Assembly: GCF_001542855.1 (NCBI RefSeq)
Contig: NZ_LNBY01000015.1
Span: 186,001-250,000, forward strand
Source: Erythrobacter sp. AP23
GTDB taxonomy: Bacteria; Pseudomonadota; Alphaproteobacteria; Sphingomonadales; Sphingomonadaceae
Length of the DNA: 64,000 bases
Direction of reading: 5' to 3'
How positions within the stretch are numbered: the first letter of the stretch is position 1; the number at the start of each line of letters is the position of its first letter. Shown piece after piece: positions 25,147 to 35,162 of this stretch. Below the pieces are notes generated by a model. That model worked only from the letters and a program-made list of their open reading frames with translations, had not been told where the DNA came from and searched no databases. The position numbers and the translations under genes were made by a program.

Positions 25147-26039
25147 CGACCGCGCTCGCGCAACGTCTCGACACCGCGCTCGACCGGCCGGTGCGCAGCG
25201 AGGTCGCGGCCTATGCGCGCAAGCTCGGCGAAGAAGCGGGTGCGCTGGCCGTGCTGTTCTATGGGTCGAACCTGCGGACCGGCTCGCTGGAAGGGGTGCT
25301 CGATTTCTACGTCCTGCTGCCCGGGCCGCAGCGCGAGCGGATTTGGCCGCGCGTCAGCTATCGCGAATGGGACTACAGTGGGGAGCGGTTACGCGCCAAG
25401 ATCGCCACCATGTCGCTGACGCAATTTGCAAAGGCGGCGCGCGGGGGATCGCGCGATACGACGATCTGGGCGCGCTTCGTCCAGCCCTCGGCGCTGATCT
25501 GGCAGGCCGATGACGGCGCGCGAACGCGGGTGGTCGAGGCACTCGGCGCCGCGGCCATCACGGCCGGGCGCCTGGCAGCGGCCGTCGGCCCTGCAAGCGG
25601 CACTGCGGACGACTATTGGCGCGCGCTGTTCCGCGCGACCTACCAGGCCGAATTCCGGATCGAGAAGCCGGGGCGCGAGAACGCCATTCTCGAGGTGAAT
25701 GCGGATCACTTCGATGGCCTGCTGCCGCTAGCATGGGAAGCGGCCGGTATCCCTTTCGAGCGACGGGGCGACGTGCTGGAGCCCGCACTTGTCGATCCCG
25801 AGCGTCGCCGCATTCTCGCTTGGTGGCGCAGCCGGGCGCGGCTGGGCAAGCCGCTCAACCTGTTGCGGCTTGCCAAGGCGACCACGACATTCGACGGAGC
25901 GGCCGATTATGCCGCGTGGAAGCTCCACCGGCACACGGGCATCGCGCTGGAGGTCACACCGTTTCGCGCCAGGCACCCGCTGCTCGCGGCGCCGGGAGCG
26001 CTCGTCGAGCTGTGGCGCAAACGCCGCGCTCAGCGATAG
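25143..26039 (+). CDS. TAM41-like nucleotidyltransferase, putative CDP-diacylglycerol synthase
   Basis: A 298-residue protein started by GTG 25143, overlapping the lipid-kinase stop. Its motif series follows mitochondrial TAM41: LFYGSNLRTG (G41, S42) then VLDFYVLL (D54) as in YGSGVF...IDxxxxV; WDYSG near 77; AKIATMSLTQF as in the KYGVVS segment; TYQAEFRIEKPGREN (166-180) as in YAGDIRYKLGGEN; and a C-terminal ATTTF-G-xxY-AAWKL stretch. TAM41 makes CDP-diacylglycerol from phosphatidate and CTP. There is no signal peptide. The comparison is from memory and by eye; a nucleotidyltransferase of other specificity is possible. It ends 10 bases inside a convergent DUF2141 gene. Confidence 0.6.
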   Translation: MTTALAQRLDTALDRPVRSEVAAYARKLGEEAGALAVLFYGSNLRTGSLEGVLDFYVLLPGPQRERIWPRVSYREWDYSGERLRAKIATMSLTQFAKAARGGSRDTTIWARFVQPSALIWQADDGARTRVVEALGAAAITAGRLAAAVGPASGTADDYWRALFRATYQAEFRIEKPGRENAILEVNADHFDGLLPLAWEAAGIPFERRGDVLEPALVDPERRRILAWWRSRARLGKPLNLLRLAKATTTFDGAADYAAWKLHRHTGIALEVTPFRARHPLLAAPGALVELWRKRRAQR

Positions 26040-26527
26040 CGCATCCGGATCGACATGGTTTTCACGCCCGAACCGACTTCGAAGGCGGTCTTCTTGTAGC
26101 TCGGCTTGCCGAGGTTGAAGATGTTGATGCTGGGATTGTTCGACATCGCCCCGCCATCGGAGAAGATATCCGTCTTGCCGTTGCCGTTGACGTCGTGGCG
26201 CACAGCAATACCGTAGGTTCCGGGCGCGGGCAGCGGCATGCAGAAGGTCATCGATCCGGCTTTGGCGGGGGCCTCCATGCGGTAGATCCACCGGCCCTTC
26301 TCAAGCCAGTCTTCCTTGGTGCCGCGATAGCTTTGCACCCGAATCGTGCCTGTGCTTTCCTTGATGTCGTAAATAGTCACCCACACGGCAGGTCCGCCGC
26401 CGGCAGCGCATTTGCTGGCGTCATGGGTGATTTTCTGGCGATATTGCGCATCGGCCGGGGCAGGCGCGGCAAGCCCGGCCAGGGCAAGCCCGGCGATGCC
26501 GACGGCGGTCAGTGTCTTGCGATCCAT
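26030..26527 (-). CDS. DUF2141 domain protein, exported
   Basis: A 165-residue protein with a clear signal peptide (MDRKTLTAVGIAGLALAGLA...ADA, about 30 residues) and a DUF2141 body: VTIYDIKESTGTIRVQSYRG, FCMPLPAPGTYGIAVRHD, then HDVNGNGKTDIFSDGG, an EF-hand-like acidic loop. It is the second DUF2141 protein in the window (other at 18.3-18.8 kb) and is longer around the loop. Function is unknown. Start ATG 26525-26527 directly precedes the signal peptide. It converges with and overlaps the TAM41-like gene by ten bases. Confidence 0.85.
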   Translation of the reverse strand: MDRKTLTAVGIAGLALAGLAAPAPADAQYRQKITHDASKCAAGGGPAVWVTIYDIKESTGTIRVQSYRGTKEDWLEKGRWIYRMEAPAKAGSMTFCMPLPAPGTYGIAVRHDVNGNGKTDIFSDGGAMSNNPSINIFNLGKPSYKKTAFEVGSGVKTMSIRMRYR

Positions 26528-26615
26528 AAATGATATCCATCGTCGAATTCTGGTGAAACGGTGCTTCGGCACCGGGTAAAGGGACGCATAGCCCGCTATT
26601 TTGGGTTTGTTTAGC

Positions 26616-26642
26616 GAATTGCGCTGAATTGCGGCTGAATTT
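26616..26642. repeat. Three imperfect tandem copies of GAATTGCGCT
   Basis: GAATTGCGCT, GAATTGCGGCT and GAATTT follow each other directly in the 277-base gap between the divergent DUF2141 and rpe genes. Copies of about one helical turn could be tandem regulator half-sites. The position between two divergent starts is suggestive, but no regulator is known to me for this motif. Confidence 0.25.
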
Positions 26643-26804
26643 CGGGCCTGCGCATCAATCAAACAGGCTGTTGTTCTTAGGGGCCCGGCCGGCCCGCTCG
26701 CGCATGCTCCATGTGGAAAAGGCCCCGCGCATCGCTTGTTAACCCTCCTTTCGCGCGCGTAGGGCTGGCCGAGGCTCACCCGCGATCCAAGGTCTCAGCC
26801 CCGC

Positions 26805-27467
26805 ATGACCATCCCGATGATATCTCCCTCCATCCTGTCCGCCGATTTCGCCGCGCTGGGCGAAGAGGTGCGCGCGATCGACGATGCCGGGGCGGACTGG
26901 ATCCATGTCGATGTGATGGACGGCCACTACGTGCCCAATATCACCATCGGCCCGGCGGTGGTGAAGGCGCTGCGCCCGCATACCGAAAAGCCCTTCGACG
27001 TCCATTTGATGATCGCGCCGGTCGATCCCTATCTGGAGGCTTTCGCCGAGGCCGGTGCGGACATCATCACGGTCCACCCCGAGGCGGGGCCGCATATTCA
27101 TCGCACGCTGCAGGCGATCGCGAATCTCGGCAAGAAAGCGGGCGTTGTGCTCAATCCCGGAACGTCGGTAGAGGCGCTCGACTATATCCTGGAAGATGCC
27201 GATCTCGTACTGGTGATGAGCGTCAATCCCGGCTTCGGCGGGCAGAGCTTCATCCATTCGCAGCTCAAGAAGATCGAAGCGATCCGCAAGCGCATCGATG
27301 CGCTGGGCAAGCCGATCCATCTCGAGGTCGATGGCGGCGTCAATGCCGAAACCGCACGGCTGTGCGTCGATGCGGGAGCGGATGTGCTGGTCGCGGGCTC
27401 GGCCACTTTCAAGGGCGGGCCAGGGCGGTACGCGGCGAATATCGCCGCGTTGAAAGGGCAGAAGTGA
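26805..27467 (+). CDS. rpe: Ribulose-phosphate 3-epimerase
   Basis: Interconverts ribulose 5-phosphate and xylulose 5-phosphate in the pentose phosphate pathway. The 220-residue TIM barrel shows [44 protein letters not shown] and LEVDGGVN, with metal and catalytic residues intact (the two Asp and two His). Its stop overlaps the GTG of the heparinase-family gene by four bases. Confidence 0.96.
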   Translation: MTIPMISPSILSADFAALGEEVRAIDDAGADWIHVDVMDGHYVPNITIGPAVVKALRPHTEKPFDVHLMIAPVDPYLEAFAEAGADIITVHPEAGPHIHRTLQAIANLGKKAGVVLNPGTSVEALDYILEDADLVLVMSVNPGFGGQSFIHSQLKKIEAIRKRIDALGKPIHLEVDGGVNAETARLCVDAGADVLVAGSATFKGGPGRYAANIAALKGQK

Positions 27468-29323
27468 GCCACGGCGCGCGCACCCTCCTGCGCGCGGAAG
27501 GCGGCGCTCGCGAGGACGAGGCCGCGCCCGCTCTGCCGCTGAAGGGCATGGATGAGCCGCTGGTGGACAAGGAGCCGCCATTGCCCGAAGCGCTTCCGCT
27601 GGAGCCCGCCCGCGCGCTGGCGCTCGCGGATTTTCAGCCGCCGCGCGCGGGGGCCGTCGACAGCATGGTGCGCTGGGCCTACCGGCTGGGCGTGCCGGGA
27701 TCGGTCCTCGCGGCGCCCCTGCGCAAGCCCGCCGCGCCGCGCCTGCTGGCGACAGTCGCCAGCCCGCTCGGAGGTGAACGCGTAGCAGGCATGGCGCTGC
27801 GCGCCGGACAATTCCTCGTCCATGGCCTCAAGCTGCCGGTCGACAGGATCGAACTTGCAAGCAATGCCCCGCTGACCGCGCCGGTCCAGCGCATGGTGCA
27901 CGGCTTCACCTGGCTGCGCGATCTCGGCGCCTGTGCCCCGCGCGAGGAATGTGCCGCAATCGGCGAGACGCTGCTGGCGCGCTGGCTGAAGGCCAATCCA
28001 GTCCCGGCCAAAGGTCCGGCCTGGAGTGTCGAGTACGCGGGTCTGCGGTTGCTCGGCTGGCTGGTCCATGCGCCGCTGCTTCTGGGCGGCGATGCCAGGC
28101 TGCGCGGCCAAGCACTGGAAGCGATGGAGGCCACCGCGCGCTATCTCGACCGACAGGTCGCCCGCGCCGAGGATCGATTGGGCCAGGTCGCCGGCTGGTG
28201 CGCAATTGTCGCGGCCGGCCTGTTGCTGCCCGATGGTCGTCCGCGTCGCCTGTTCGGAGAAGCGGGTCTGCTTCGCGCATTGGGCGAATTGGTGAGCGAG
28301 GATGGCGGCGTGCTCTCGCGAAGCCCGCTTGCACAAATGGAAGCGATCGCGCTGCTGGTCGATCTGCGCGCCTGCTACGAGGCGGTCGATCGCGATCCGC
28401 CGCCCGCGCTCGAGACCATGCTCGGCCTGCTCGTGCCGCCGCTGCTGGCGCTGCGGATGGGCGATCGCGGGCTCGGTAGCTGGCAGGGAGCTGGCGCGAC
28501 CTCTGCCGCGCGGGTCGACGCGCTGATCGCGGCAAGCGGGATCCGCGCGCGCCCGAGCAAGGAATGCAGGCACTGGGGCTACCAGCGGATCGATGCTGGC
28601 AAGGCGGTACTGGTGCTCGATGCCGCGCCCCCGCCTCGCGCGCGGCATGCGCGCCACGGCTGCGCCTCGACGCTCGCCTTCGAACTGTCGCATGGCGAAC
28701 AGCGGATCATCGTCAACTGCGGCGGCGGCGAGCTGGCGGGCGGGATGGTCCCCGTGCGCATCGAGCAGGGGCTGCGCGGCACGGCGGCGCATTCAACGCT
28801 GGTGCTCGATGATGCCAATTCGACCGCAGTTTTGATCAAGGGCCAGATCGGCAAGGGTGTCGAGGAAGTCGATATCGCGCGCACCACGGTCAAGCAGAAG
28901 GGCCGCGACGCGGCGCGGCTTGAAGCCTCGCACAATGGCTATGCCGCGCGATACGGCCTGATCCACCGCCGCACGCTGCTGCTGGGGGCGGATGGCACCG
29001 GCCTGTCGGGCGAAGAATTGCTCGAACCATCCGGGCGGCAGGGCAAGCGGGGCAAGATCGCCTTCGCGATCCGCTTCCACCTCGGTTACGGGATCGAGGC
29101 GGGCCTGTCGGACGACAAGCGCGGTGCCGGGTTGGCGCTGCCCGACGGAAGCTACTGGCAATTCCGGCTCGGAGGCGATAGCGGCGAGGCGCATATCGCA
29201 ATCGAGGACAGCCTCTGGGTCGACGGGCAGGGCCGCCCGCGCGCAACCAAGCAGCTGGTCGTCGAAGGACTGACATCGCGCAGCGGGGGTCGCTTCCCCT
29301 GGCTGCTCAAACGCATGGGATGA
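27464..29323 (+). CDS. Heparinase II/III family protein
   Basis: A 619-residue protein: an all-helical N-terminal toroid-like half ([40 protein letters not shown]) and a beta-rich C-terminal half ([37 protein letters not shown]), the architecture of heparinase II/III-type polysaccharide lyases. No signal peptide is seen, although most lyases of this fold are exported. The GTG start overlaps rpe and the stop overlaps purH, each by four bases. This position between rpe and purH recurs in Alphaproteobacteria as I recall, which suggests a conserved envelope-related role rather than host glycan use. The substrate is unknown. Confidence 0.85.
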   Translation: MSHGARTLLRAEGGAREDEAAPALPLKGMDEPLVDKEPPLPEALPLEPARALALADFQPPRAGAVDSMVRWAYRLGVPGSVLAAPLRKPAAPRLLATVASPLGGERVAGMALRAGQFLVHGLKLPVDRIELASNAPLTAPVQRMVHGFTWLRDLGACAPREECAAIGETLLARWLKANPVPAKGPAWSVEYAGLRLLGWLVHAPLLLGGDARLRGQALEAMEATARYLDRQVARAEDRLGQVAGWCAIVAAGLLLPDGRPRRLFGEAGLLRALGELVSEDGGVLSRSPLAQMEAIALLVDLRACYEAVDRDPPPALETMLGLLVPPLLALRMGDRGLGSWQGAGATSAARVDALIAASGIRARPSKECRHWGYQRIDAGKAVLVLDAAPPPRARHARHGCASTLAFELSHGEQRIIVNCGGGELAGGMVPVRIEQGLRGTAAHSTLVLDDANSTAVLIKGQIGKGVEEVDIARTTVKQKGRDAARLEASHNGYAARYGLIHRRTLLLGADGTGLSGEELLEPSGRQGKRGKIAFAIRFHLGYGIEAGLSDDKRGAGLALPDGSYWQFRLGGDSGEAHIAIEDSLWVDGQGRPRATKQLVVEGLTSRSGGRFPWLLKRMG

Positions 29324-30915
29324 AATTCATGACCGACGTGGCGATCAAGCGGGCACTGCTTTCGGTGTCCGACAAGACCGGCTTGGTGGATCTGGGCAAG
29401 GCGCTGGCCGCGAAGGGTGTGGAGCTGGTGTCGACTGGCGGCACCGCCAAGGCGCTGCGCGAGGCGGGTCTCGAGGTGAAGGACGTCTCCGACCTTACCG
29501 GCTTCCCCGAGATGATGGACGGCCGTGTGAAGACGCTCCACCCGATGGTCCATGGCGGGCTGCTCGCCGTGCGCGACAATCCCGATCATGCCGCCGCGAT
29601 GGACGAACATGCGATCGGCGCGATCGATCTGGTAGTGGTCAATCTTTATCCGTTCGAGGCGACCTTCATGCGCGGCGCGGAGCGCGACGAGATTATCGAG
29701 AACATCGATATCGGCGGTCCTTCGATGGTCCGGAGCGCGGCAAAGAACCACCAGTTCGTCACCATCGTCACCGATCCTGCGGATTACGAAACGCTCATGG
29801 GTGAACTCGAAGCCTCGGGCTCGACGTCGCTCGACTTCCGCCGCAAATGCGCGGCGAAGGCCTTCGCCGCGACCGCCGCTTACGATTCGATGATCAGCCA
29901 GTGGTTCGCCTTCGCCGACCAGCAGCAGCTGTTTCCCGATTTCCTCGCGGTCAACGGCCAGGCGCCGGTCGAACTTCGCTATGGCGAGAACCCGCATCAG
30001 AAGGCTGCGCTCTACACACCCTCCGGCCCGCATGCGCAGGGCATCGCGCAGGCCGAACAGCTCCAGGGCAAGGAACTCAGCTACAACAATTACAACGATG
30101 CCGATGCCGCGCTCGAACTGTGCGCCGAATTCAGGGGTGGCAGTCCGGCGGTGGTCATCGTCAAGCACGCGAACCCGTGCGGCGTGGCGCAGGCTTCGAC
30201 CCTGCTAGAGGCCTGGAACGAGGCGCTCGCCTGTGACAGCGTCTCGGCCTTCGGCGGGATCGTCGCCGTGAATACCGAGCTTGACGGCGAAACCGCACGC
30301 GCGATCTGCGGAATCTTTACCGAAGTCGTCATCGCGCCTTCGGTCAGCGACGAGGCGCGTGAGGCCTTCGCGAAGAAGAAGAACCTGCGTCTGCTGGTGA
30401 CCGGCGACCTGCCCGATCCTCGGCGCGGCGGGCTTGCGGTCAAGCCGATCACCGGCGGCCTGCTTGTGCAGACCCGCGACAATGGCGCGATCACCGAGGC
30501 CGAGCTCAAGGTCGTCACCCAGCGTGAGCCTACCGAACAGGAACTGAAGGACTGCCTGTTCGCCTGGACCGTCGCGCGCCACGTCAAGTCGAACGCCATC
30601 GTCTATGCCAAGGACGGTGCGACCGCGGGTATCGGCGCGGGTCAGATGAACCGCCGCGATTCCTCGCGCATCGCCGCAATGAAGGCTGCCGAGGCGGCCG
30701 AGAAATACGGTTGGGCGGAGAGCCGCACCGTGGGCAGCGCGGTGGCATCCGACGCCTTCTTCCCCTTCGCCGACGGCCTGCTGGCCGCCGCGGAAGCAGG
30801 CGCCACCGCGATCATCCAGCCGGGCGGATCGATCCGCGACGAGGAAGTGATTGCCGCGGCGGACGAGAGGGGCCTCGCAATGGTCTTTACCGGGATGCGC
30901 CACTTCCGCCACTGA
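29320..30915 (+). CDS. purH: Bifunctional AICAR formyltransferase / IMP cyclohydrolase
   Basis: Last two steps of purine synthesis. The 531-residue protein has the N-terminal cyclohydrolase domain ([45 protein letters not shown]) and the C-terminal transformylase ([45 protein letters not shown]). Start ATG 29320 overlaps the heparinase stop; a second ATG three codons later is possible. With purD at 0.7-2.0 kb the window holds two unlinked purine genes. Confidence 0.96.
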   Translation: MKFMTDVAIKRALLSVSDKTGLVDLGKALAAKGVELVSTGGTAKALREAGLEVKDVSDLTGFPEMMDGRVKTLHPMVHGGLLAVRDNPDHAAAMDEHAIGAIDLVVVNLYPFEATFMRGAERDEIIENIDIGGPSMVRSAAKNHQFVTIVTDPADYETLMGELEASGSTSLDFRRKCAAKAFAATAAYDSMISQWFAFADQQQLFPDFLAVNGQAPVELRYGENPHQKAALYTPSGPHAQGIAQAEQLQGKELSYNNYNDADAALELCAEFRGGSPAVVIVKHANPCGVAQASTLLEAWNEALACDSVSAFGGIVAVNTELDGETARAICGIFTEVVIAPSVSDEAREAFAKKKNLRLLVTGDLPDPRRGGLAVKPITGGLLVQTRDNGAITEAELKVVTQREPTEQELKDCLFAWTVARHVKSNAIVYAKDGATAGIGAGQMNRRDSSRIAAMKAAEAAEKYGWAESRTVGSAVASDAFFPFADGLLAAAEAGATAIIQPGGSIRDEEVIAAADERGLAMVFTGMRHFRH

Positions 30916-31024
30916 GACACCGTTGAAGGCGGCTCATCGCCTGAACCGATCACAACCATTCGATTAAGCACGTCGCAATGGCAGCGTGTGTAACCACGTC
31001 GGCAAGGCTGACGAAAGACCCATC

Positions 31025-31156
31025 ATGACCCTCTTCACTCCCGACCTCTATCGCAATTTCGGCATCGGATTCGGTGCTGGAGCTATCGCCATCCTTCTGA
31101 CCAATGGCGGCGACATTCTGGCCGCCGTCCCGCAGCTCATCGCCTCGATCTTGTGA
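31025..31156 (+). CDS. Small 43-residue hydrophobic protein upstream of msrA
   Basis: An ATG at 31025 opens a 43-codon frame with a polar N-terminus (MTLFTPDLYRNFGIG) and a hydrophobic C-terminal half (GAIAILLTNGG, then AVPQLIASIL), one membrane-spanning segment at most. Its TGA stop (31154-31156) overlaps the msrA ATG (TGATG) or GTG start, the arrangement of translationally coupled genes, which is the main evidence that it is translated. I do not recognise a family. It might be a small membrane subunit or a leader that couples msrA translation. Confidence 0.5.
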   Translation: MTLFTPDLYRNFGIGFGAGAIAILLTNGGDILAAVPQLIASIL

Positions 31157-31836
31157 TGCGGCTGCCCGCCGCTCTGGCTGCCGCAGCGCTCGCGCTCGGT
31201 GTGTCCGCCTGCCAGCAGCCGGCGATCGCGGCCGAGAAGGCGGTCGCAGCGCCAGCGGCAAAGCGCGTGGCCGACGAAGGCGCAGGCCTCAAGACCGCGA
31301 TTTTCGCAGGCGGCTGTTTCTGGGGCGTCGAGGGCGTTTTCAGCCATGTAAGGGGCGTGAAGAGCGCTGTTTCGGGCTATCATGGCGGCACGAGGCGGCA
31401 GGCCGATTACAAGCTTGTTTCCTCGGGCGTTACCGACCATGCCGAGGCGGTGAAGGTGGTCTACGATCCCGCAGTCATCCGCTACGATCAGTTGCTGCGC
31501 ATCTTCTTCTCGGTGGTCGCCGATCCGACCCAGCTCAATCGTCAAGGCCCCGACGTCGGCGCGCATTACCGCAGCGCGCTGGTGCCGCAGTCGCGCGAAC
31601 AGGCGGCGGTCGCGGCGGCCTATCTGCAGCAATTGCGCGCCGCCAAACTTTGGTCGAAGCCGATCGTCACAAGGATCGAGAAGGCGCGGACGTTCTATCC
31701 GGCCGAGACCTACCATCAGGATTTCATGCTCAAGAACCCGCGGCACGGCTATATCGTGCGCTGGGATGCGCCCAAGGTGAAGGCGCTGAAGGCGATGTAT
31801 CCGGGCGTCTATTCGGCGGACTTCCAGCCGGGCTAG
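31153..31836 (+). CDS. msrA: Peptide methionine-S-sulfoxide reductase, exported lipoprotein
   Basis: Reduces the S-epimer of methionine sulfoxide. The protein has a lipoprotein-like leader (ALALGVSAC, Cys20 counted from the GTG) and an Ala-rich linker, then the MsrA domain with catalytic Cys55 in GGCFWGVE, GYHGG, and YHQDFMLKNP. The second Met codon (ATG 31156) is an equally plausible start. Most MsrA are cytoplasmic, so the leader indicates periplasmic repair, matched by an exported MsrB at 47.5-48.0 kb. The start overlaps the stop of the 43-residue ORF. Confidence 0.92.
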   Translation: MMRLPAALAAAALALGVSACQQPAIAAEKAVAAPAAKRVADEGAGLKTAIFAGGCFWGVEGVFSHVRGVKSAVSGYHGGTRRQADYKLVSSGVTDHAEAVKVVYDPAVIRYDQLLRIFFSVVADPTQLNRQGPDVGAHYRSALVPQSREQAAVAAAYLQQLRAAKLWSKPIVTRIEKARTFYPAETYHQDFMLKNPRHGYIVRWDAPKVKALKAMYPGVYSADFQPG

Positions 31837-31875
31837 CGCTTGCGCGCGAGGGCGTGGCATCCTACCTCTTACCGC

Positions 31876-32343
31876 ATGGCCACACACGCACATGCGCATA
31901 CCGAACATGAAGGCGACGACCTGATCCGGGCGGCGCGCGCCACGCTGACCGACAGCGGCGAGCAGTGGACCGGCATGCGCCAGTCGGTGTTCGAGGAACT
32001 CGCCCAGCACGACAAGCCTGCCAGCGCCTACGATATCGCCGACAATCTCTCGCGCTCGCGAGGCAAGCGCGTCGCGCCCAACAGCGTCTATCGCATCCTC
32101 GACCTGTTCGTGCGCACCAACCTCGCCAACCGGATCGAAAGCGCGAACGCCTATCTGGTCAATACGCATCCGGGCTGCCGACACGACTGCATTTTCCTGA
32201 TCTGCGACGATTGCGGAACGGCCACGCATATCGATGACGAGCGCGTCACGGGCGCACTGCGCGAAGCGGGCAGGGACGCCGGCTTCATCGATGTCCGCCC
32301 AGTGGTCGAATTGCGTGGCTTGTGCGACGATTGCGCTCGCTGA
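31876..32343 (+). CDS. Fur-family transcriptional repressor, Zur-like
   Basis: A 155-residue Fur-fold regulator: winged-helix N-terminus (SGEQWTGMRQSVFEELAQ, SAYDIADNLS, APNSVYRILDLFV) and a metal-binding dimerisation domain with two CxxC pairs, CDDCGTA and CDDCAR at the C-terminus, the structural zinc site. The order and HPGCRHDC segment are closest to Zur (zinc uptake regulator). The N-terminus is His-rich (MATHAHAHTEHE), which could buffer zinc. The start is ATG 31876, ahead of that stretch. It follows msrA by 39 bases; no zinc transporter is present. Confidence 0.82.
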   Translation: MATHAHAHTEHEGDDLIRAARATLTDSGEQWTGMRQSVFEELAQHDKPASAYDIADNLSRSRGKRVAPNSVYRILDLFVRTNLANRIESANAYLVNTHPGCRHDCIFLICDDCGTATHIDDERVTGALREAGRDAGFIDVRPVVELRGLCDDCAR

Positions 32344-32418
32344 GCAGCGCCGAAGCGTTCTTTTCAATAGATAAAGCGTTCATCGACAGTTGCGATTTAC
32401 GGGTGTAGAGATTCTCTC

Positions 32419-34341
32419 ATGACTAGTCGCCCGAAGACGCCGTTGCTCGATACGGTCAATACTCCCGAAGACCTGCGCAAGCTGAAGCAGGACCAGCTTC
32501 GCCAGCTTTCCGACGAACTGCGCGCCGAGATGATCGATGCGGTCGGCACCACCGGCGGCCATCTCGGCTCCGGACTGGGCGTGGTCGAGCTGACTGCGGC
32601 GATCCATTATGTTTTCGACACGCCGACCGACAAGCTCGTGTGGGACGTGGGCCACCAGTGCTATCCGCACAAGATCCTCACCGGCCGTCGCGACCGGATT
32701 CGCACGTTGCGCCAAGGCGGCGGATTGTCGGGCTTCACCAAGCGCGCAGAAAGCGAATACGATCCCTTCGGCGCGGCGCACAGCTCGACCTCGATCTCGG
32801 CCGCGCTGGGCTTTGCCATGGCCAACAAGATGCAGGGCCGTGCGGGTCGCGGCATCGCGGTCATCGGCGACGGCGCGATGAGCGCGGGCATGGCCTATGA
32901 GGCGATGAACAACGCCGAACAGGCAGGCAATCGCCTGATCGTCATCCTCAACGACAACGACATGTCGATCGCGCCCCCGGTGGGCGGTCTGTCGGCCTAT
33001 CTCGCGCGCACCGTCTCGAGCAGCGAATATCTCGGCCTCCGCAGCCTTGCCTCGCGCCTCTCGAAAAAGCTCAGCCGCAAGGTACACTCGGGCCTCGAAA
33101 AGGCCGAGGAATATGCCCGCGGCATGGTTACGGGCGGCACTCTTTTCGAGGAGCTTGGCTTCTATTACGTCGGCCCGATCGACGGTCACAATCTCGACCA
33201 TCTCATTCCGGTGCTCGAAAATGTCCGCGATAGCGAACAGGGCCCGGTGCTGATCCATGTGGTGACCAAAAAGGGCAAGGGTTACGCCCCGGCCGAAAAC
33301 AGCGCGGACAAATATCACGGCGTCGCCAAGTTCGATGTCGTCACCGGCGAACAGAAGAAATCGTCCGGCGGGCCCCCCGCCTATCAGAACGTCTTCGGCG
33401 AGACGCTGGCCAGGCTGGCGAACGACGATCCGCGCATTTGCGCCATTACCGCGGCCATGCCGAGCGGGACGGGTGTCGACAAATTCGCCAAGGCGCATCC
33501 CGACAAGGCCTTCGATGTCGGCATCGCCGAACAGCACGGCGTGACCTTTGCCGCGGGCCTCGCGGCGGAGGGCATGCGGCCCTTCGCGGCGATCTATTCT
33601 ACCTTCCTCCAGCGCGCCTACGATCAGGTGGTGCACGATGTGGCGATCCAGAACCTGCCCGTGCGCTTCGCCATCGACCGTGCCGGGCTGGTCGGCGCGG
33701 ACGGCTGCACGCATGCAGGCGCCTTCGACATTACCTATCTCTCGACGCTCCCCAATTTCGTGGTCATGGCCGCCGCCGACGAGGCGGAGCTGGCGCATAT
33801 GACCTATACGGCGGCCGAACATGACGATGGCCCGATCGCCTTTCGCTATCCGCGCGGCGCGGGCACGGGCGTCGTGATCCCGGAGACGCTCGAGAAGCTT
33901 GAGATAGGCAAGGGCCGGATCGTACGTGAGGGGTCCAAGGTCGCGATCCTGTCGCTCGGCGCGCGCCTCGAAGAGGCGAAGAAGGCCGCCGACCAGCTCG
34001 AGGCCAAGGGCCTGTCGACCACGGTTGCCGACCTGCGCTTCGCCAAGCCGCTCGACACCGAATTGATCGAAAAGCTGATGCGCAGCCACGAAGTCGTGGT
34101 GACCATCGAGGAAGGCGCGGTGGGCGGCCTCGGTGCGCATGTGTTGACCTTCGCCAGCGATAGCGGGCTTACCGACGGCGGGTTGAAGGTGCGAACCATG
34201 CGCCTGCCCGACATGTTCCAGGACCAGGACGCGCCCGCCAAGCAGTATGACGAGGCCGGCCTCAACGCGCCGCATATCGTCGACACCGTGCTGGGCGCGC
34301 TGCGGCACAATTCCGCGGGCGTCGAAGAGGCGCGGGCCTGA
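32419..34341 (+). CDS. dxs: 1-deoxy-D-xylulose-5-phosphate synthase
   Basis: Condenses pyruvate and glyceraldehyde 3-phosphate using thiamine diphosphate, the entry step of the MEP isoprenoid pathway, and supplies thiamine and PLP synthesis. The 640-residue protein shows [35 protein letters not shown] with [14 protein letters not shown] (ThDP site), and the transketolase-type C-terminal domains with [16 protein letters not shown]. Length is standard. Start ATG 32419. A hydrolase gene starts 23 bases downstream. Confidence 0.97.
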   Translation: MTSRPKTPLLDTVNTPEDLRKLKQDQLRQLSDELRAEMIDAVGTTGGHLGSGLGVVELTAAIHYVFDTPTDKLVWDVGHQCYPHKILTGRRDRIRTLRQGGGLSGFTKRAESEYDPFGAAHSSTSISAALGFAMANKMQGRAGRGIAVIGDGAMSAGMAYEAMNNAEQAGNRLIVILNDNDMSIAPPVGGLSAYLARTVSSSEYLGLRSLASRLSKKLSRKVHSGLEKAEEYARGMVTGGTLFEELGFYYVGPIDGHNLDHLIPVLENVRDSEQGPVLIHVVTKKGKGYAPAENSADKYHGVAKFDVVTGEQKKSSGGPPAYQNVFGETLARLANDDPRICAITAAMPSGTGVDKFAKAHPDKAFDVGIAEQHGVTFAAGLAAEGMRPFAAIYSTFLQRAYDQVVHDVAIQNLPVRFAIDRAGLVGADGCTHAGAFDITYLSTLPNFVVMAAADEAELAHMTYTAAEHDDGPIAFRYPRGAGTGVVIPETLEKLEIGKGRIVREGSKVAILSLGARLEEAKKAADQLEAKGLSTTVADLRFAKPLDTELIEKLMRSHEVVVTIEEGAVGGLGAHVLTFASDSGLTDGGLKVRTMRLPDMFQDQDAPAKQYDEAGLNAPHIVDTVLGALRHNSAGVEEARA

Positions 34342-34364
34342 TCGGCAAACGGCTGGCGCGCTTC

Positions 34365-35162
34365 GTGACAACCGCGCTGGCAACATTCGCGGTCGCTTAT
34401 CTCGCGCTTGTGGCCGTGCTCTATCTGGCGCAGGGTTCGCTCATCTATCCCGCTCCGCGTGGGATTTTGCCCATTACCGGCGGCTTCGAGGAAATTTCCT
34501 ACACCACCGCTGACGGCCTCGACCTGAAGGCCGGATATCGCGCCGCGCGGCCGGGCTTCCCGACGATCGTCTATTTCCACGGCAATGGCGCAGACTGGGT
34601 CTCCAGCGTCGTGGCGACCGACCGGCTGGTGCCCGAAGGCTATGGCGTGCTGGCAGCGGAGTACCGCGGTTATCGAGGCAATCCCGGTTCGCCGAGCGAA
34701 GAAGGGCTCTATCGGGACGGCAGGGCGGCAATCGCGTTCCTGGCCGAGCGCGGCATCGACCCGGGAAACCTCGTGCTGATCGGCAACTCGATCGGATCGG
34801 GCGTCGCGGTCCAGATGGCGGGCGAGATCGCTCCTGCGGCGCTCGTGCTGATTTCGCCCTTCGCGAGCCTGTCGCAGCTTGCGGCGGAGAAGTTCCGCTG
34901 GCTCCCGACCGGACTGCTCCTGCGCGACCGATACGAAAACATGCAGAAGATCGGCGAGATCGGGGCTCCGACCCTGATCCTTCACGGTGATGCGGACAGC
35001 GTGGTTCCGCATATCCATGCCGAGCGACTGCTCGCCGCGAATCCCGATGCGTATCTGCGCATATTTTCGGGTTACGGTCACGATCTCGCATGGCATGACG
35101 CCGCCGAAGAGGCCGTGATTGCGTTTCTGGCCCAGCAAACCGAAGAGGACCATCGCGAATGA
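34365..35162 (+). CDS. Alpha/beta hydrolase, BEM46-like, membrane-anchored
   Basis: A 265-residue protein with an N-terminal hydrophobic segment (about residues 5-24) and the BEM46/Yfh-type hydrolase features YFHGNGADW, AAEYRGYRGNPGSPSE, nucleophile Ser142 in IGNSIGSG, HGDADSVVP and GHDLAW for the acid and histidine. The nucleophile elbow reads G-N-S-I-G, a common variant. GTG 34365 is the start; upstream CTG and TTG codons could extend it. Its stop overlaps the crotonase ATG by four bases. Substrate unknown, possibly an acyl ester or thioester given the coupling to a CoA enzyme. Confidence 0.85.
   Translation: MTTALATFAVAYLALVAVLYLAQGSLIYPAPRGILPITGGFEEISYTTADGLDLKAGYRAARPGFPTIVYFHGNGADWVSSVVATDRLVPEGYGVLAAEYRGYRGNPGSPSEEGLYRDGRAAIAFLAERGIDPGNLVLIGNSIGSGVAVQMAGEIAPAALVLISPFASLSQLAAEKFRWLPTGLLLRDRYENMQKIGEIGAPTLILHGDADSVVPHIHAERLLAANPDAYLRIFSGYGHDLAWHDAAEEAVIAFLAQQTEEDHRE

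Noticed and set aside
30927..30942. AGGCG-GCTCAT-CGCCT hairpin after purH as a terminator
   Set aside because: Short stem, no T tract afterwards.
32380..34386. 668-codon minus-strand frame across dxs
   Set aside because: Lies entirely opposite dxs, whose family motifs are complete; no family resemblance in the antisense translation.
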